Shown: positions 44,570 through 53,917, counted from the first letter of the stretch. The stretch: DNA of 64,000 bases from Pseudomonas putida (GCA_029953615.1 CP124529.1:4738494-4802493), one strand, 5' to 3'. Notes: generated by a model not told the origin, from the sequence alone. Program-made: numbers and translations.

Positions 44570-45622
44570 TTGAACTCACCCCTTCGTATTGCCCTGATCG
44601 GCGCCGGCATCATGGGTCGCCAGCATTACCAGCATCTGCTCAATGTTCCGCAGGCCCAGCTGTGCGCTGTGGCCGACCCGGGTCCGCAGGCTGAGGCCTT
44701 CGCGGCCGAATGCGGCGTGCCCTGTTTTGCCGACCACCGCCAGATGCTGGAGCGCGTGCGCCCCGAGGCAGTGATTGTCGCCAACCCGAACAACCTGCAT
44801 GTCGCCACCGCCCTGGATTGCGTCGAGGCTGGCGTACCGGTGCTGGTCGAGAAGCCGGTGGGTGTGCATCTGGATGAAGTCCGCGCATTGGTGGAAGCCT
44901 CGCGCCGCCAAAATGTGCCGGTGCTGGTCGGCCATCACCGCCGGCACAACCCGCTGATCGCCAAGGCCCACCAGGTAATCAGCGACGGCAAGCTGGGCCG
45001 GCTGATCAACGTCACCGCGCTTTGGCAACTGCAAAAGCCCGACAGTTACTTTGAAACTCCTTGGCGCCGCGAGCCGGGTGCTGGCTTCCTGCTGACCAAC
45101 CTGATCCATGACCTCGACCTGCTGCGCCACCTGTGCGGTGAGGTGGTGCAGGTGCAGGCGTTCACCCGCAACGATGTGCGCGGTTTTGCCAACGAAGACA
45201 GCGCCGCGGTGCTACTGCAGTTTGCCAATGGAGCATTGGGCAGCCTGACCGGCTCCGACGCGGTGGCCGCACCGTGGAGCTGGGAGCTGGATTCCGGCGA
45301 AAGCCCGGTGTACCCACGTCAGGATGGCCAGCCATGCTACCTGCTGGCCGGCACCCAAGGGGCGCTGAGCATTCCGCAACTCAAGCGCTGGCACTACGCC
45401 GAGGTGGGCTCGGGCTGGCATACGCCGTTGTTGCAGAGCGAGGAACGCATCCCCGCCGGCGAGGCATTGACCCTGCAACTGCAGCACTTCGTGCGGGTTG
45501 CCCGGGGTGAGCAGGCGCCGCTGATCGATGCCGCCGACGGTGGCCGCACCCTGGCGCTGATCCAGGCGATCCGCCAGGCAGCGGAAACTGGCCGGGCCTG
45601 TGCGCCCGAGCACATTGCCTGA
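44570..45622 (+). CDS. Gfo/Idh/MocA-family oxidoreductase
   Basis: 350 residues from a TTG at 44570, with AAGAGG nine bases upstream; no ATG is in frame near it. The Rossmann site is RIALIGAGIMGRQHYQHLLNVP, and EKPVGVHLDEVRALVEASR is the family's EKP motif. The C-terminal half has the usual beta-sheet domain (GSLTGSDAVAAPWSWELDSG). Such enzymes oxidise or reduce sugars, inositols or similar polyols with NAD(P). It is 8 bases from a TIM-barrel isomerase gene, so the two form an operon. Confidence 0.9.
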   Translation: MNSPLRIALIGAGIMGRQHYQHLLNVPQAQLCAVADPGPQAEAFAAECGVPCFADHRQMLERVRPEAVIVANPNNLHVATALDCVEAGVPVLVEKPVGVHLDEVRALVEASRRQNVPVLVGHHRRHNPLIAKAHQVISDGKLGRLINVTALWQLQKPDSYFETPWRREPGAGFLLTNLIHDLDLLRHLCGEVVQVQAFTRNDVRGFANEDSAAVLLQFANGALGSLTGSDAVAAPWSWELDSGESPVYPRQDGQPCYLLAGTQGALSIPQLKRWHYAEVGSGWHTPLLQSEERIPAGEALTLQLQHFVRVARGEQAPLIDAADGGRTLALIQAIRQAAETGRACAPEHIA

Positions 45623-45630
45623 GGTGTCTG

Positions 45631-46455
45631 GTGACGATAATGACTGAGCGAATTTTTTCCCTGGCGGCGCTGACGGTGCTCGAACTGTCCCCGCCGGACA
45701 TGGTCGAGGCAGCGGCCCGCGCCGGCTATAGCCATGTAGGCCTGCGCCTGGTGCCCGCCACCGATCAGGAGCAGCATTTCCCGCTGGTGGCCGATGCCGG
45801 CCTGCGTCGGCAAACCCGGGCGCGCCTGCGCGACACCGGCATCCAGGTGCTCGACCTGGAAATACTGCGGCTGAAGCCGGAAACCTGCGTGGCCGATTTC
45901 GAACCGATTCTGGCGGTGGGTGCCGAGCTGGGTGGCACGGAGCTACTGGTGGCTGGCAACGACCCGGATGAGGCGCGTTTGAGCGAGCGCTTTGCCGCGT
46001 TGTGCGACCTGGCGCTGGCTTATGGTATTCACCCGCATCTGGAGTTCATGCCCTGGACCGATGTGCGTGACCTGCGCCAGGCCATGCGGGTGGTGGCCAA
46101 CGCCGGCCGCGCCAATGGCTGCGTGCTGGTGGATGCCTTCCACTTCAACCGCTCCGGGTCTTCATTTGGCGACCTGGCGCAGCTGGCGCCGCAGCGCATG
46201 CGCTATGCCCAGCTGTGCGACGTTGCCGGCCCGGTGCCGGCCGACATGGACGAGATCCTGCGCCAGGCACGCAATGAACGGCGCTTCCCGGGGGAGGGCG
46301 ATGCCGACCTGGTCGGCTTGCTGCGTGGCTTGCCGCCAAATGTGCCGTTGAGCCTGGAAATCCCCACACGGCAGTTGCTTCAGCAGGGCATCAGTGGCGA
46401 GCAACGTGCGCGCATGGCGCTGGAGAAGGCCATGGCAGTGTTGGCCAGAGTCTGA
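45631..46455 (+). CDS. TIM-barrel sugar phosphate isomerase/epimerase-like protein
   Basis: 274 residues from a GTG at 45631 (an ATG at 45640 is possible). AP-endonuclease-2/xylose-isomerase-like barrel: FSLAALTVLELSPPDMVEAAARAGYSHVGLRLVP at the start, then GIHPHLEFMPWTDVRDLRQAM and VLVDAFHFNRSG with metal-ligand-type E and H residues, and SLEIPTRQLL near the end. Its relatives isomerise or dehydrate sugar-like compounds. With the Gfo/Idh/MocA enzyme it forms a typical pair; the FAD dehydrogenase across iclR may complete the path. The substrate is not known. Confidence 0.88.
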   Translation: MTIMTERIFSLAALTVLELSPPDMVEAAARAGYSHVGLRLVPATDQEQHFPLVADAGLRRQTRARLRDTGIQVLDLEILRLKPETCVADFEPILAVGAELGGTELLVAGNDPDEARLSERFAALCDLALAYGIHPHLEFMPWTDVRDLRQAMRVVANAGRANGCVLVDAFHFNRSGSSFGDLAQLAPQRMRYAQLCDVAGPVPADMDEILRQARNERRFPGEGDADLVGLLRGLPPNVPLSLEIPTRQLLQQGISGEQRARMALEKAMAVLARV

Positions 46456-46473
46456 TTGAGAGAACGCGGCGCA

Positions 46474-46683
46474 TGGCACGGGCTTCGCCCGTGTTCGCGG
46501 GCACGCCCGCTCCCACAAGCTGCACCTGATTCACTGACCTGGCAGGGGCCTTGGGAGCAACTGTCTTGCTCAATTTCTAAAAGGTGGCGCGATCCCTGTG
46601 GGAGCGGGCGTGCCCGCGAACACGGGCGAAGCCCGTGCCATCCACCGCGCCGCCTGTTTCGCGGGCATGCCCGCTCCCACAGG
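46474..46683. repeat. REP cluster
   Basis: Two REP arrays: one copy near 46494-46518 with a GGCACGGGCTTCGCCCGTG palindrome, and an inverted pair at about 46595-46682 with the same palindrome inverted. With the terminator this fills the 330-base gap between the convergent isomerase and MFS genes. Confidence 0.85.
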
Positions 46684-46739
46684 TACGGCGCATATCTTGA
46701 CTCAGGCGCGACCTCACACAGTGGGTGTATCAGATTGAT

Positions 46740-46766
46740 CAAAAAAAAAGGGCCCGCGAGGGCCCC
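46740..46766 (-). terminator. Rho-independent terminator of the MFS gene
   Basis: Read leftward, GGGCCC-TCGC-GGGCCC (46750-46765) is followed by an uninterrupted run of nine T (46741-46749). It is 23 bases after the MFS stop codon and is the clearest terminator in the window. Confidence 0.85.
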
Positions 46767-46789
46767 GTAGAGGTAAGTGGCCAGCGCGT

Positions 46790-48115
46790 TCAGACGCTCT
46801 CGACCTTGCGCGGCGCCATGAAGTACATCCACACCAGCGCCAGGAAGTACATCGCCGGGATCATGGTGAACAACACGGCATAGTTGTTGTGGGTAGCGGT
46901 CAGTACGCTACCGACGATCTGCGTCATGAACATTCCGCCAATCGCAGCGCACATGCTGCCGAAACCGAACACCGTACTCACCAGGTGCTTGGGCGTGTAG
47001 TCCATCACCAGGCTCCAGATATTCGCCGTCCATGCCTGGTGTGCGCCCACCGCCAGCGAGATGGCCGCCACCGCGACCCACAGGCCACTGGCGTTGGCGG
47101 CAAGCGTGACGCTGACCATGGTGCAGGCGAAGATCAGCATCGACACCAGCCGCGCCGTGGTGGCGCGCACGCCGCGGCCGATCAGCCAGGAAGACAGGAC
47201 GCCACCGCCGATGCTGCCGAAGTCCGCCGTCAGCCAGATGATGATCAGCGGGATGCCCATCTGGGTCACATTGATGCCCAGGTTGTACTGCTGGTTGAGG
47301 AACGGTGGCAGCCAGTACAGGTAGAACCAGAACACCGGCGCGGTTATCGCGTAAGCCACCGCGAACGCCCAGGTGCCCCGCAGGCGCAGGATGCGGCGGA
47401 ACGGTACGCGGGTCGGCTCGGGCTCGTCGTCCTGCTGGATGTATTCCACCTCGCTCTGGCGCACGTGTGGGTGATCCTCAGGGTTGTAGTACTTAAGCAG
47501 CCACAGCACCACCCACACCAGGCCAAGGCTGCCCATGGCGATGAACGCGGCCTGCCAGCCCCACACTGCCAGAATCAGCGGCAGCAGGGCCGGCGTGACC
47601 ATGGCGCCGACGTTGGTGCCGGCATTGAACAGGCCGGTGGCGATGGCCCGCTCGCCCGCCGGGAACCACAGGCGCACGGTCTTCACGCAAGCCGGATAGT
47701 TGGCGGCCTCGGTCAGGCCGAGGATGAAGCGGCAGACCATGAAGCCGGCGGCCGAAGTGGCCAGACCATGGGCGCCGGTGGCCAGGCTCCACAGCAGCAC
47801 GGCGAAAAAGAACGCGCGTTTTACCCCGACCTTGTCGATCAGCCGGCCCTGCAGCAGGAAGCCGACCGCGTAGCCGACCTGGAACCAGAAGTTGATGTTG
47901 GCGTAGTCCATCGCCGTCCAGCTCATTTCCTTGGCCAGGACGGGCTGCATGATGCCGAGCGCGGCACGGTCGATGTAGTTCAGGGTGGTGGCGAAGAACA
48001 CCAGGGCAAGCATGCCCCAACGGGTTTTGCCGACGCCGAAGGCGCCGCGAAGCTTGTCGCCGATCGAACCCTGGGGCATTCGGGGGGCGGCGGGGGTGAT
48101 CCTGGAGTTGTTCAT
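46790..48115 (-). CDS. MFS transporter, anion:cation symporter (ACS) family
   Basis: 441 residues from the ATG at 48115. The ACS signature FFATTLNYIDRAALGIMQPVLAKE is in helix 1, and FWFQVGYAVGFLLQGRLIDKVGVKRAF and RFILGLTEAANYPACVKTVRLWFPAGERAIATGLFNAG follow. The family imports organic acids, sugar acids and similar anions. It lies after the isomerase operon in convergent orientation, and as the only transporter of the region it may take up the substrate of the IclR-controlled enzymes. Confidence 0.9.
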   Translation of the reverse strand: MNNSRITPAAPRMPQGSIGDKLRGAFGVGKTRWGMLALVFFATTLNYIDRAALGIMQPVLAKEMSWTAMDYANINFWFQVGYAVGFLLQGRLIDKVGVKRAFFFAVLLWSLATGAHGLATSAAGFMVCRFILGLTEAANYPACVKTVRLWFPAGERAIATGLFNAGTNVGAMVTPALLPLILAVWGWQAAFIAMGSLGLVWVVLWLLKYYNPEDHPHVRQSEVEYIQQDDEPEPTRVPFRRILRLRGTWAFAVAYAITAPVFWFYLYWLPPFLNQQYNLGINVTQMGIPLIIIWLTADFGSIGGGVLSSWLIGRGVRATTARLVSMLIFACTMVSVTLAANASGLWVAVAAISLAVGAHQAWTANIWSLVMDYTPKHLVSTVFGFGSMCAAIGGMFMTQIVGSVLTATHNNYAVLFTMIPAMYFLALVWMYFMAPRKVESV

Positions 48116-48391
48116 AAACTGCTCTTTTCTTGAAATTGTATTCAGCTGCGGTGCTACGGATACGTGGCCGGGTCCCAGGCAGGGGAGCACGCAAGGCCGG
48201 TGCATGGTGAGCAGTGGGGACGGCAGCGTCAATTCAAGGGAAGGGCTAGTGTTCGGTTATCGAACGGTTGCGTTGGCCTGCGGGTGACGCAACGGGTCAA
48301 CGTATATAGGGGGGAGATGGCGTGGCCGCTTGTTGCTCACTACCGCAGGCTGGTCGTGTTCGGGGTGGGGCATAAATTGTCGCCAGAGCAA

Positions 48392-48769
48392 TCAGAACCA
48401 TACCGTTGCCCAGCGTTCGACCTCCAGGCGGCCGTATTGCTGAATCCACATTTGAAGGGTTTTGTGTGAGGTGCTTTTTGCTTCTACCACCTCACCGGTA
48501 TACGGGTTTACGTAGTATTTGCTTTGCCGCGACCTGAAGCGTGGGAGTGGTGGAGGTGGTAACCACGGGTTTTGAGTCTTATAGCTGTCACATTCACTGA
48601 TGGCCAGGACATGAGACAAGTCGAATTGGTATTCATCGAGCAGCGCGTGGAGCTTGCTTTCGAATTCAAATTCGCGCTTTAGGTCGGGGTTGATTTTTAT
48701 GAAGGAGAGTTCGTTTTTTTTGGCAGCGAGAAGGCGCTCGAGTGCACGAAATTCAGCAAGTCTGGACAT
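48392..48769 (-). CDS. MvaT/MvaU-family (H-NS-like) xenogeneic silencer
   Basis: 125 residues from the ATG at 48769 with GGAGA upstream; an upstream in-frame ATG has no ribosome site. MvaT layout: an N-terminal oligomerisation helix (MSRLAEFRALERLLAAKKNELSFIKINPDLKREFEFESKLHALLDEY) and a C-terminal DNA-binding domain beginning KYYVNPYTGEVVEAKSTSHKTLQMWIQQYG, close to the MvaT motif YKNPHTGEVIETKGGNHKTL. These proteins bind AT-rich DNA and silence foreign genes. It is more divergent than core MvaT and sits beside the AT-rich T6SS cassette, so a local silencing role is plausible. Confidence 0.85.
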   Translation of the reverse strand: MSRLAEFRALERLLAAKKNELSFIKINPDLKREFEFESKLHALLDEYQFDLSHVLAISECDSYKTQNPWLPPPPLPRFRSRQSKYYVNPYTGEVVEAKSTSHKTLQMWIQQYGRLEVERWATVWF

Positions 48770-49097
48770 GTCGTTTCTCCAACGGTTGATGGATGTAGTG
48801 TTAGTTGGTGTTAAGGGGGAATGCAAGTAAAGAAATAATTTGTGAAATGTTTTTCGGTGCCTGGGGTGGTGCTGCCGTTATTGGGTTTGTTTGGTTTTTA
48901 GTTGTTTATGTAAGTTTATTCCTACCTGGCAATATTTTGTGAGCTGGTAGGGGCATACCTGTGGAAATCGACTCGCCGGTGATGGGCCGCAGGGCGGCCC
49001 AGAATGCTCGACTGACAGGCTTCAGCCTATGGCCTGTTTATGTCCGGGATTTGATGTCAGCTGTAACCACTATCTTCCAGGTGGCTGGCTTATGCTG
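48770..49097. other. AT-rich intergenic region with a REP fragment
   Basis: About 330 bases. From 48827 to 48955 it is markedly AT-rich, a likely binding area for MvaT-type proteins. A degenerate REP-like fragment (GCCGGTGATGGGCCGCAGGG near 48975-49000) follows. No gene or terminator was found. Confidence 0.55.
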
Positions 49098-49355
49098 TTA
49101 ATCAATGAGCCAGCCTGGATCTCCCTCAACCAGAGTTCCTCCGTGGCTGGTTGTGTCTCCTTCCCTGGCCGCGGGTTGTCCCTCGATGATCGTGCAGGCA
49201 GCGCCTGTTTCGATGACGGCACCGCAACTGATGCGGTCGCCCACACGTGCGACGGCCCTGCCATCGACGAATGTTGCGCTTGCGCCTGTTTCCACGGTGC
49301 CTTCGCCATGGAGCGGGCAGCTATGACGGTGACCTACGAGTACGATGGGTTTCAT
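49098..49355 (-). CDS. PAAR-domain protein (type VI secretion tip)
   Basis: 85 residues, one PAAR domain. MKPIVLVGHRHSCPLHGEGTVETGASATFVDGRAVARVGDRISCG carries the HxxCPxHG and GDxxxCG-type features of metal-binding PAAR repeats. PAAR proteins form the sharp cap of the T6SS spike and recruit effectors. The ATG overlaps the stop of the DUF6708 gene by four bases (ATGA), so it is co-translated with it and the VasX-like effector; this ties the cassette to the secretion system, whose structural genes are not in the window. Confidence 0.92.
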   Translation of the reverse strand: MKPIVLVGHRHSCPLHGEGTVETGASATFVDGRAVARVGDRISCGAVIETGAACTIIEGQPAAREGDTTSHGGTLVEGDPGWLID

Positions 49356-50246
49356 TTGCGCTTCCTTTTGCTTGGTTGGACAGTGGTCTCTTCGAAGGCT
49401 TCTGCTGGTGGTGGGGCCGCCCGGACGTTGAACAGCCGACAGACGCCGTACCAGCAGATGGCGACGGAGAGGTTGTAAGGGAACAGCACGGCCCAGAACG
49501 GCAGTTGCCAGTTCTTCTTGCCTTGCATTTCACCGGGTTCGCCGGTTCGCCAAGGGGCGTAGTGGCGCCAGGCTTCTGCCGGGGTCAGGCAGATGGCATG
49601 CAGCGGCTTGTGCCACCAGTTGGGTTCGCCGGGCGGGGGGAGCTTGTCCGGGCCGTGATCCATGAAGTGGCGGAGGTATTCCCAGACTTCGGCAACGTGC
49701 TTGACGCCGGGTTCGGTGGGTTCGTTGCTGTCAACCCAGAGGCAATCTTTCTGGTGGAGACTGCCGTCTTCTCGGCGAGGGGCGAAGGCGAGGGCGTAGC
49801 TCGTGCTGAAGGATGAACCACCGAATTCTCTGCGTTTGAACAAGCCGCCTCTGATGTTGTACCAGTCAAAGGTAAACACCTTTCCCACTCGTTTGTAGTA
49901 GACTTTCTTCGTTAGCCTGTTCAGGTAGATATCGGAGAGGTTTCTTATGAAAAATATTCTGTAGGCTAAAAAGGGTGTAAAGAATGAACGGTAAAATAAT
50001 CTGCATGGCAAGGAATGCGTAGGCGCCATCAAGCTCATAGTTTATCGAGGCATCTAGAAGGTGTGAATAAGAAAAAAAGGCTGTGCCGATACACATTGCG
50101 GTATACATCTTGCCCATGAATACAGAGTCAGTAACCCATGGGTTTCGCAAGCGCAGAAGGAAGCTGGTTGTGCCAACCAATTGTCCTGAAATCTTCGGAT
50201 CTATGTTGGTTTTTGTTTGTGGGTTGAATAGCCATGTGGTTGCCAT
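49352..50246 (-). pseudogene. DUF6708-type membrane protein of a T6SS effector cassette, frameshifted
   Basis: It starts at 50246, four bases after the effector stop. The first frame covers an N-terminal segment and two membrane helices (MYTAMCIGTAFFSYSHLL and YAFLAMQIILPFILYTLFS), reaching KKPLRY and stopping at 49866. The continuation NRLTKKVYYKRVGKVFTFDWYNIRGG, typical of DUF6708, is in the next frame to 49352, with another helix near the end. Deleting one base near 49925 restores ~298 residues. Proteins of this family stand beside BTH_I2691/VasX-type effectors and may be adaptors or immunity proteins; membrane helices favour immunity against a pore former. Its N-terminal third is AT-rich like the effector's C-terminus. 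Confidence 0.8.
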
Positions 50247-50250
50247 AGGA

Positions 50251-53241
50251 TTATCTCTCGATAAAGAAGACGGTGCTGGAGCTGATAGAGGTAGCCAGGC
50301 AGGGATTTAGGCGGTAGCTGATTGATAAGTTTGCGTTTCTGGATTTTTCTCTGTGAGTCTTATAATGTAGTACGAGGCCTGTAGGGGTGAAGTAACACTT
50401 TGGCGCGGTCGTAAGTGTTGTTGAGTTTCCGTCGGAGTCGTTGACACTTAGTGTGCCAGACCACTCGCTTTGTCCGATTGCAAAATTGGGTAGTAGTATG
50501 GTGAACTCTATCGTGGGCACGTCTTGAGATACTTGGCTGTGTATAATTGTCGCCCAGTCCGGCGTTGGCCATTGGCTGTTGCTGCCAAGACTTGTTTTGA
50601 GCGCTCCCAGGTTAAGTCGCGTTGACTGTTCTAGTGAAAGTGCTACTGGAGCATACGTTTCAGCATACCATGACTCCATTTCTTCAATAATACTGGTGAA
50701 GCGAGGAAGCTTCTTTTGAAAGTCTAGAGTTAAATTAGGTCGGATTTCTCCATCGTTTTCTCTAGTTCCAAAAATGCACCTGCTTGCCCATAGCTCTATC
50801 GGGGTGTGTAAGCGTCCATGCGCTTTAGAAAAGAGATATAGTCCGGCGACTATTAGTGTGGCCCCCGTCAACACGATTCCCGCTGCAGCCCAACCTGCAA
50901 AAGGTATAAGGAATGTCGGGCCGGCGATGGCTAAGCTTCCTTCTAACATAAGGGCGGAACCTATGGAGGTTGTTGCGCCACTAGTTATGCTATATAAGCC
51001 GGAAATGGAGTCGCCGTTTTGTAATTGACGCCATCCCTTGGTGAAGTCAGATAGAAGACCAAAAAAAATCGCCGGATAGCCTGATGCTCTTGTAAACAAA
51101 TGACTGCCTAATAGGTTTACAATTCCGTTACTAAAGCCCATGCCCGGTGCCGTAGCACTTAATCTCAACATCACGGCTTTCTGTGCTGCCCGTACGCTGA
51201 CCAATGTCGCCGATGCAGCACCGATCACCCCGAAAATCGATGAAGCGAACCCCATGGTGTATTCCGGTGCATCGCTCTGCTGCAGGCTGTTGTAGGCAGT
51301 CTTGAGCGAAATCACGTTGAACCACAGCATCCCCGCGTTCAATCCACCGCCAACGCCTGCTGTCAGTAACCCGAGAAAGTTGGGTTTGACGCGCACGGTA
51401 GTGGTCATTTCGATTGATACCGTTCGGCTTCCCGAGATGCGCAGTTGTTTCATCTCTTCAACCTGCGCCATGCCGCTCTTCAGGTACTTCTCCACCTCCT
51501 GACTGAACGGATTATCCCGAATGGCCTGCCCGGTGATCTGGTAGCGCGCTGCCAGCAACCCCAGCGCTTTCTCGGCGTTAGCCTCACGCGCCGCCAACAA
51601 CACTTGCTGACGCAGGCCATGACTGGAATCCCACCTGGTCTGCCCACGCAGGCGCTTGAGCACCACGGTGGTGACCGACTGGGCGGTGAGGTCGGTGATG
51701 TCAGCCATGGCCGGAAAGCGACCCGCCAGCCCTTGGATCACGTTATCGCTGGCGCCGAGCAAGCTGCCAACCGCATCCGCCTTGTCCTTGAACGGGTTGA
51801 ACGGCGCCAGGGCGGTGTACAGCGGGCTGCCGTGCTGGTCCAGCCACTGCTCAAGGCGTTCGAGCCGCGGGTCCTGTTCTTCGGTACCGGGCGCCGGTTG
51901 GCCCATCGACTGAATCAGTAACGCCAAAGATATTTCCAGCCCGCGCGCGGACGTGATTTCGTCGCGGTCGTAGCAGGCCAGGGCCGCGGCCAGGCTGTAG
52001 GGGTTATCGACGTGTTGAGGTTCGGCGGTCCCGAGCCAGGCGTCATGGTCGTGGCTGGCTTGCAGGGCCTGGTTGCGCAACGCAATGATCCGGCGTTCCA
52101 GTTCATCCCGCTCGGTGAGGAAGTGCCGGTACTTGGCGAGGTCGAGGCGCTGTGCCAGGCGGGCGCCGTTGGGGGAATAGTCTTTGTGGGTGAGGGCCTG
52201 AAAACGTGACTCGGATGGCGACAGGGCGGGGCCGCGACGCTCGGTGCCAAGCCGGAACTCGGCCAGTTCCAGTGAAGGGGCATCCGCCGGGTACAGGCTT
52301 TCCAGCGTCTTGTTCAGCAGCAGAGCCACCAGGTTGCGGTGATGGAAATCGCGGCTTTGCACGCTCAGTTGCTCGGCATCCAGTTTGTAGCACGCAGGCA
52401 CGCGTTCCTGTTCGGGCCCTTGTGCCGGCTTCATGTGCTGCAGCTGTTCGGCGGGCATCAGGTCGCGCAGTTGATGCTGGTAGGCCGACACCGTCAGGCT
52501 CAGGTCCAGGGCCATGCCTTCGGCATCGGTGAGCGCCACCACTACCGGTACCTTCGGCTGGGTGTAGGGGTAGTGTCGGCCGATGGCAACGAGGTTGCCG
52601 ATGGGCAAGGTTTCGTTGATCGGGTCGCTGCTCCAGGTCAGGGGCATGCGCCGCTCGGTCGGCTTGAAGTCTTCGACCCAGGTTTGCAGGGCGCTGACCG
52701 GCAAGACATGGGGCTGGGTTGAGGGAGCCTGGTTGCCGGCTATCAGTTCGGCCATGTCCAGCTGGCGCATGTGCCGTTGGCGCAAGGCTGCTGAACTGGT
52801 GATTCGGGCGGTCATGGCGTTGCTCCACAGGTGCGGGCTGTAGCCGATCCACACTTCCTCGGCGGTATCGGGGCAGGTATCGGCCCACACCCAGCCCATG
52901 CTGCGGCTGGACAGGTAGCGGTCACGCCGGTGGTAGTCGTCCAGCCCGCGGTAGCGCAGTTCCTTGTAAAGGCCCGCGCCGACGTACTCGTGAATGACCA
53001 GCTTCTGGCCCAGAGCGCCTCGCATGAACACGTAGACATAGCCCGGGCGCAGCGCGCGCAGGGTGTAGGCAGAGTGTTGCAGCGGCCCGAAGCCTTGTTC
53101 GAGGTTGAAGCCTGCATCGGCATAGCGGCAGGCGGGCATATCGCCGGTGCGTGGCACGATGGCATAGCGCACCGGCAGGATGGGGATGCGTGCGCTACAG
53201 GCAGGGCCGGAGGTGGCGCTGCTGACGGAGGCGTCTGTCAT
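50251..53241 (-). CDS. VasX-like (BTH_I2691-type) pore-forming T6SS effector
   Basis: 996 residues. The N-terminus [20 protein letters not shown] then [12 protein letters not shown] matches the toxin VasX N-terminal (MIX-like) domain. After a ~500-residue middle part with two helical repeats comes a run of hydrophobic helices, about residues 640-860 ([58 protein letters not shown]), consistent with pore formation in a target membrane. The last ~120 residues are soluble. Base composition changes near 51130: upstream is GC-rich, downstream is AT-rich, so the toxin C-terminus (from about residue 700) has a different origin. Confidence 0.88.
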   Translation of the reverse strand: MTDASVSSATSGPACSARIPILPVRYAIVPRTGDMPACRYADAGFNLEQGFGPLQHSAYTLRALRPGYVYVFMRGALGQKLVIHEYVGAGLYKELRYRGLDDYHRRDRYLSSRSMGWVWADTCPDTAEEVWIGYSPHLWSNAMTARITSSAALRQRHMRQLDMAELIAGNQAPSTQPHVLPVSALQTWVEDFKPTERRMPLTWSSDPINETLPIGNLVAIGRHYPYTQPKVPVVVALTDAEGMALDLSLTVSAYQHQLRDLMPAEQLQHMKPAQGPEQERVPACYKLDAEQLSVQSRDFHHRNLVALLLNKTLESLYPADAPSLELAEFRLGTERRGPALSPSESRFQALTHKDYSPNGARLAQRLDLAKYRHFLTERDELERRIIALRNQALQASHDHDAWLGTAEPQHVDNPYSLAAALACYDRDEITSARGLEISLALLIQSMGQPAPGTEEQDPRLERLEQWLDQHGSPLYTALAPFNPFKDKADAVGSLLGASDNVIQGLAGRFPAMADITDLTAQSVTTVVLKRLRGQTRWDSSHGLRQQVLLAAREANAEKALGLLAARYQITGQAIRDNPFSQEVEKYLKSGMAQVEEMKQLRISGSRTVSIEMTTTVRVKPNFLGLLTAGVGGGLNAGMLWFNVISLKTAYNSLQQSDAPEYTMGFASSIFGVIGAASATLVSVRAAQKAVMLRLSATAPGMGFSNGIVNLLGSHLFTRASGYPAIFFGLLSDFTKGWRQLQNGDSISGLYSITSGATTSIGSALMLEGSLAIAGPTFLIPFAGWAAAGIVLTGATLIVAGLYLFSKAHGRLHTPIELWASRCIFGTRENDGEIRPNLTLDFQKKLPRFTSIIEEMESWYAETYAPVALSLEQSTRLNLGALKTSLGSNSQWPTPDWATIIHSQVSQDVPTIEFTILLPNFAIGQSEWSGTLSVNDSDGNSTTLTTAPKCYFTPTGLVLHYKTHREKSRNANLSISYRLNPCLATSISSSTVFFIER

Positions 53242-53617
53242 GGAAGCTCCTTGCTTGGCATTAAACTTCCTTGCTCATGAAATAAAAGAACTAGTCAGCC
53301 TAATCGCTCTAAACCAGTTGCTATCTTCATGGACATAAAGTCATGCGTTATTGGCGGATATCCTGTGGGTGACCGCGCTCTTATTTTTTGACGGACTGTG
53401 TGTTGGAGGAAAGTGCTTGCCTCTAATTGCCAAGGTTAGGCGTGGTTGCCGAGTGACAATCGTAAGACAATGCCTCGACTAACGCTTTTGAGTCGAGGTC
53501 GAAAGTGTAAGGATATATTTGAGTGAGTCGATGGCTGCTCGAACAGCCTTCAGGAGGGATAAATAATGCGGACAAGTTTGTAGGAAATATCTTATTTTAT
53601 GTTTCGTCTATATATAT
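53242..53617. other. AT-rich intergenic region
   Basis: About 375 bases upstream of the effector gene, AT-rich, with no gene. It must hold the effector promoter. An 8-base hairpin (CCTCGACT at 53473-53480 with AGTCGAGG at 53491-53498) without a T-run is the only structure seen. Confidence 0.55.
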
Positions 53618-53917
53618 TTAGTTCTTGCACTTGGCCATTACCACCTGGCAAGTCTTGGGTGTGCCCCCTGACCGGCTTGCATAGCGCACGCAGTTGTTCA
53701 GCGATTTCTGCCGGGCAATGCTCAGGGTATTGCCCCACGCCAGGCCGCCTTCGCCGGTGGTGGGGACGGCTTTGGCGAAGCAGTTGGAGCCTGTTGCGGG
53801 CGTCGCATACCGGGCCTTGCTCGCCTTGCTGGAACAGCCGGCGGTTAGCACCAGGCTGAAGGCGAGGAGGGTAGCCAGCGCCCAGGGCGTATATGGGCGA
53901 TTCGGTTTACTGCTCAT
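53618..53917 (-). CDS. Small secreted lipoprotein
   Basis: 99 residues from the ATG at 53917 with GGAGAA upstream. A lipoprotein signal with lipobox is evident (WALATLLAFSLVLTAGC, Cys ~28), followed by SSKASKARYATP. The mature part has four cysteines (NCFAK, NCVRY, TCQVV, KCKN), suggesting two disulfides, and resembles short DUF4189-like proteins (GLAWGNTLSIARQKSLNNC). Function is unknown. It lies between the T6SS cassette and the TonB receptor. Confidence 0.7.
   Translation of the reverse strand: MSSKPNRPYTPWALATLLAFSLVLTAGCSSKASKARYATPATGSNCFAKAVPTTGEGGLAWGNTLSIARQKSLNNCVRYASRSGGTPKTCQVVMAKCKN

Noticed and set aside
49029..49478. Rightward open frame opposite PAAR and DUF6708
   Set aside because: No ribosome site or recognisable fold, and the opposite strand encodes a clear PAAR domain.
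53473..53498. Terminator hairpin in the gap upstream of the T6SS effector
   Set aside because: The 8-base stem has a 10-base loop and no T-run in either direction, and no gene ends beside it.
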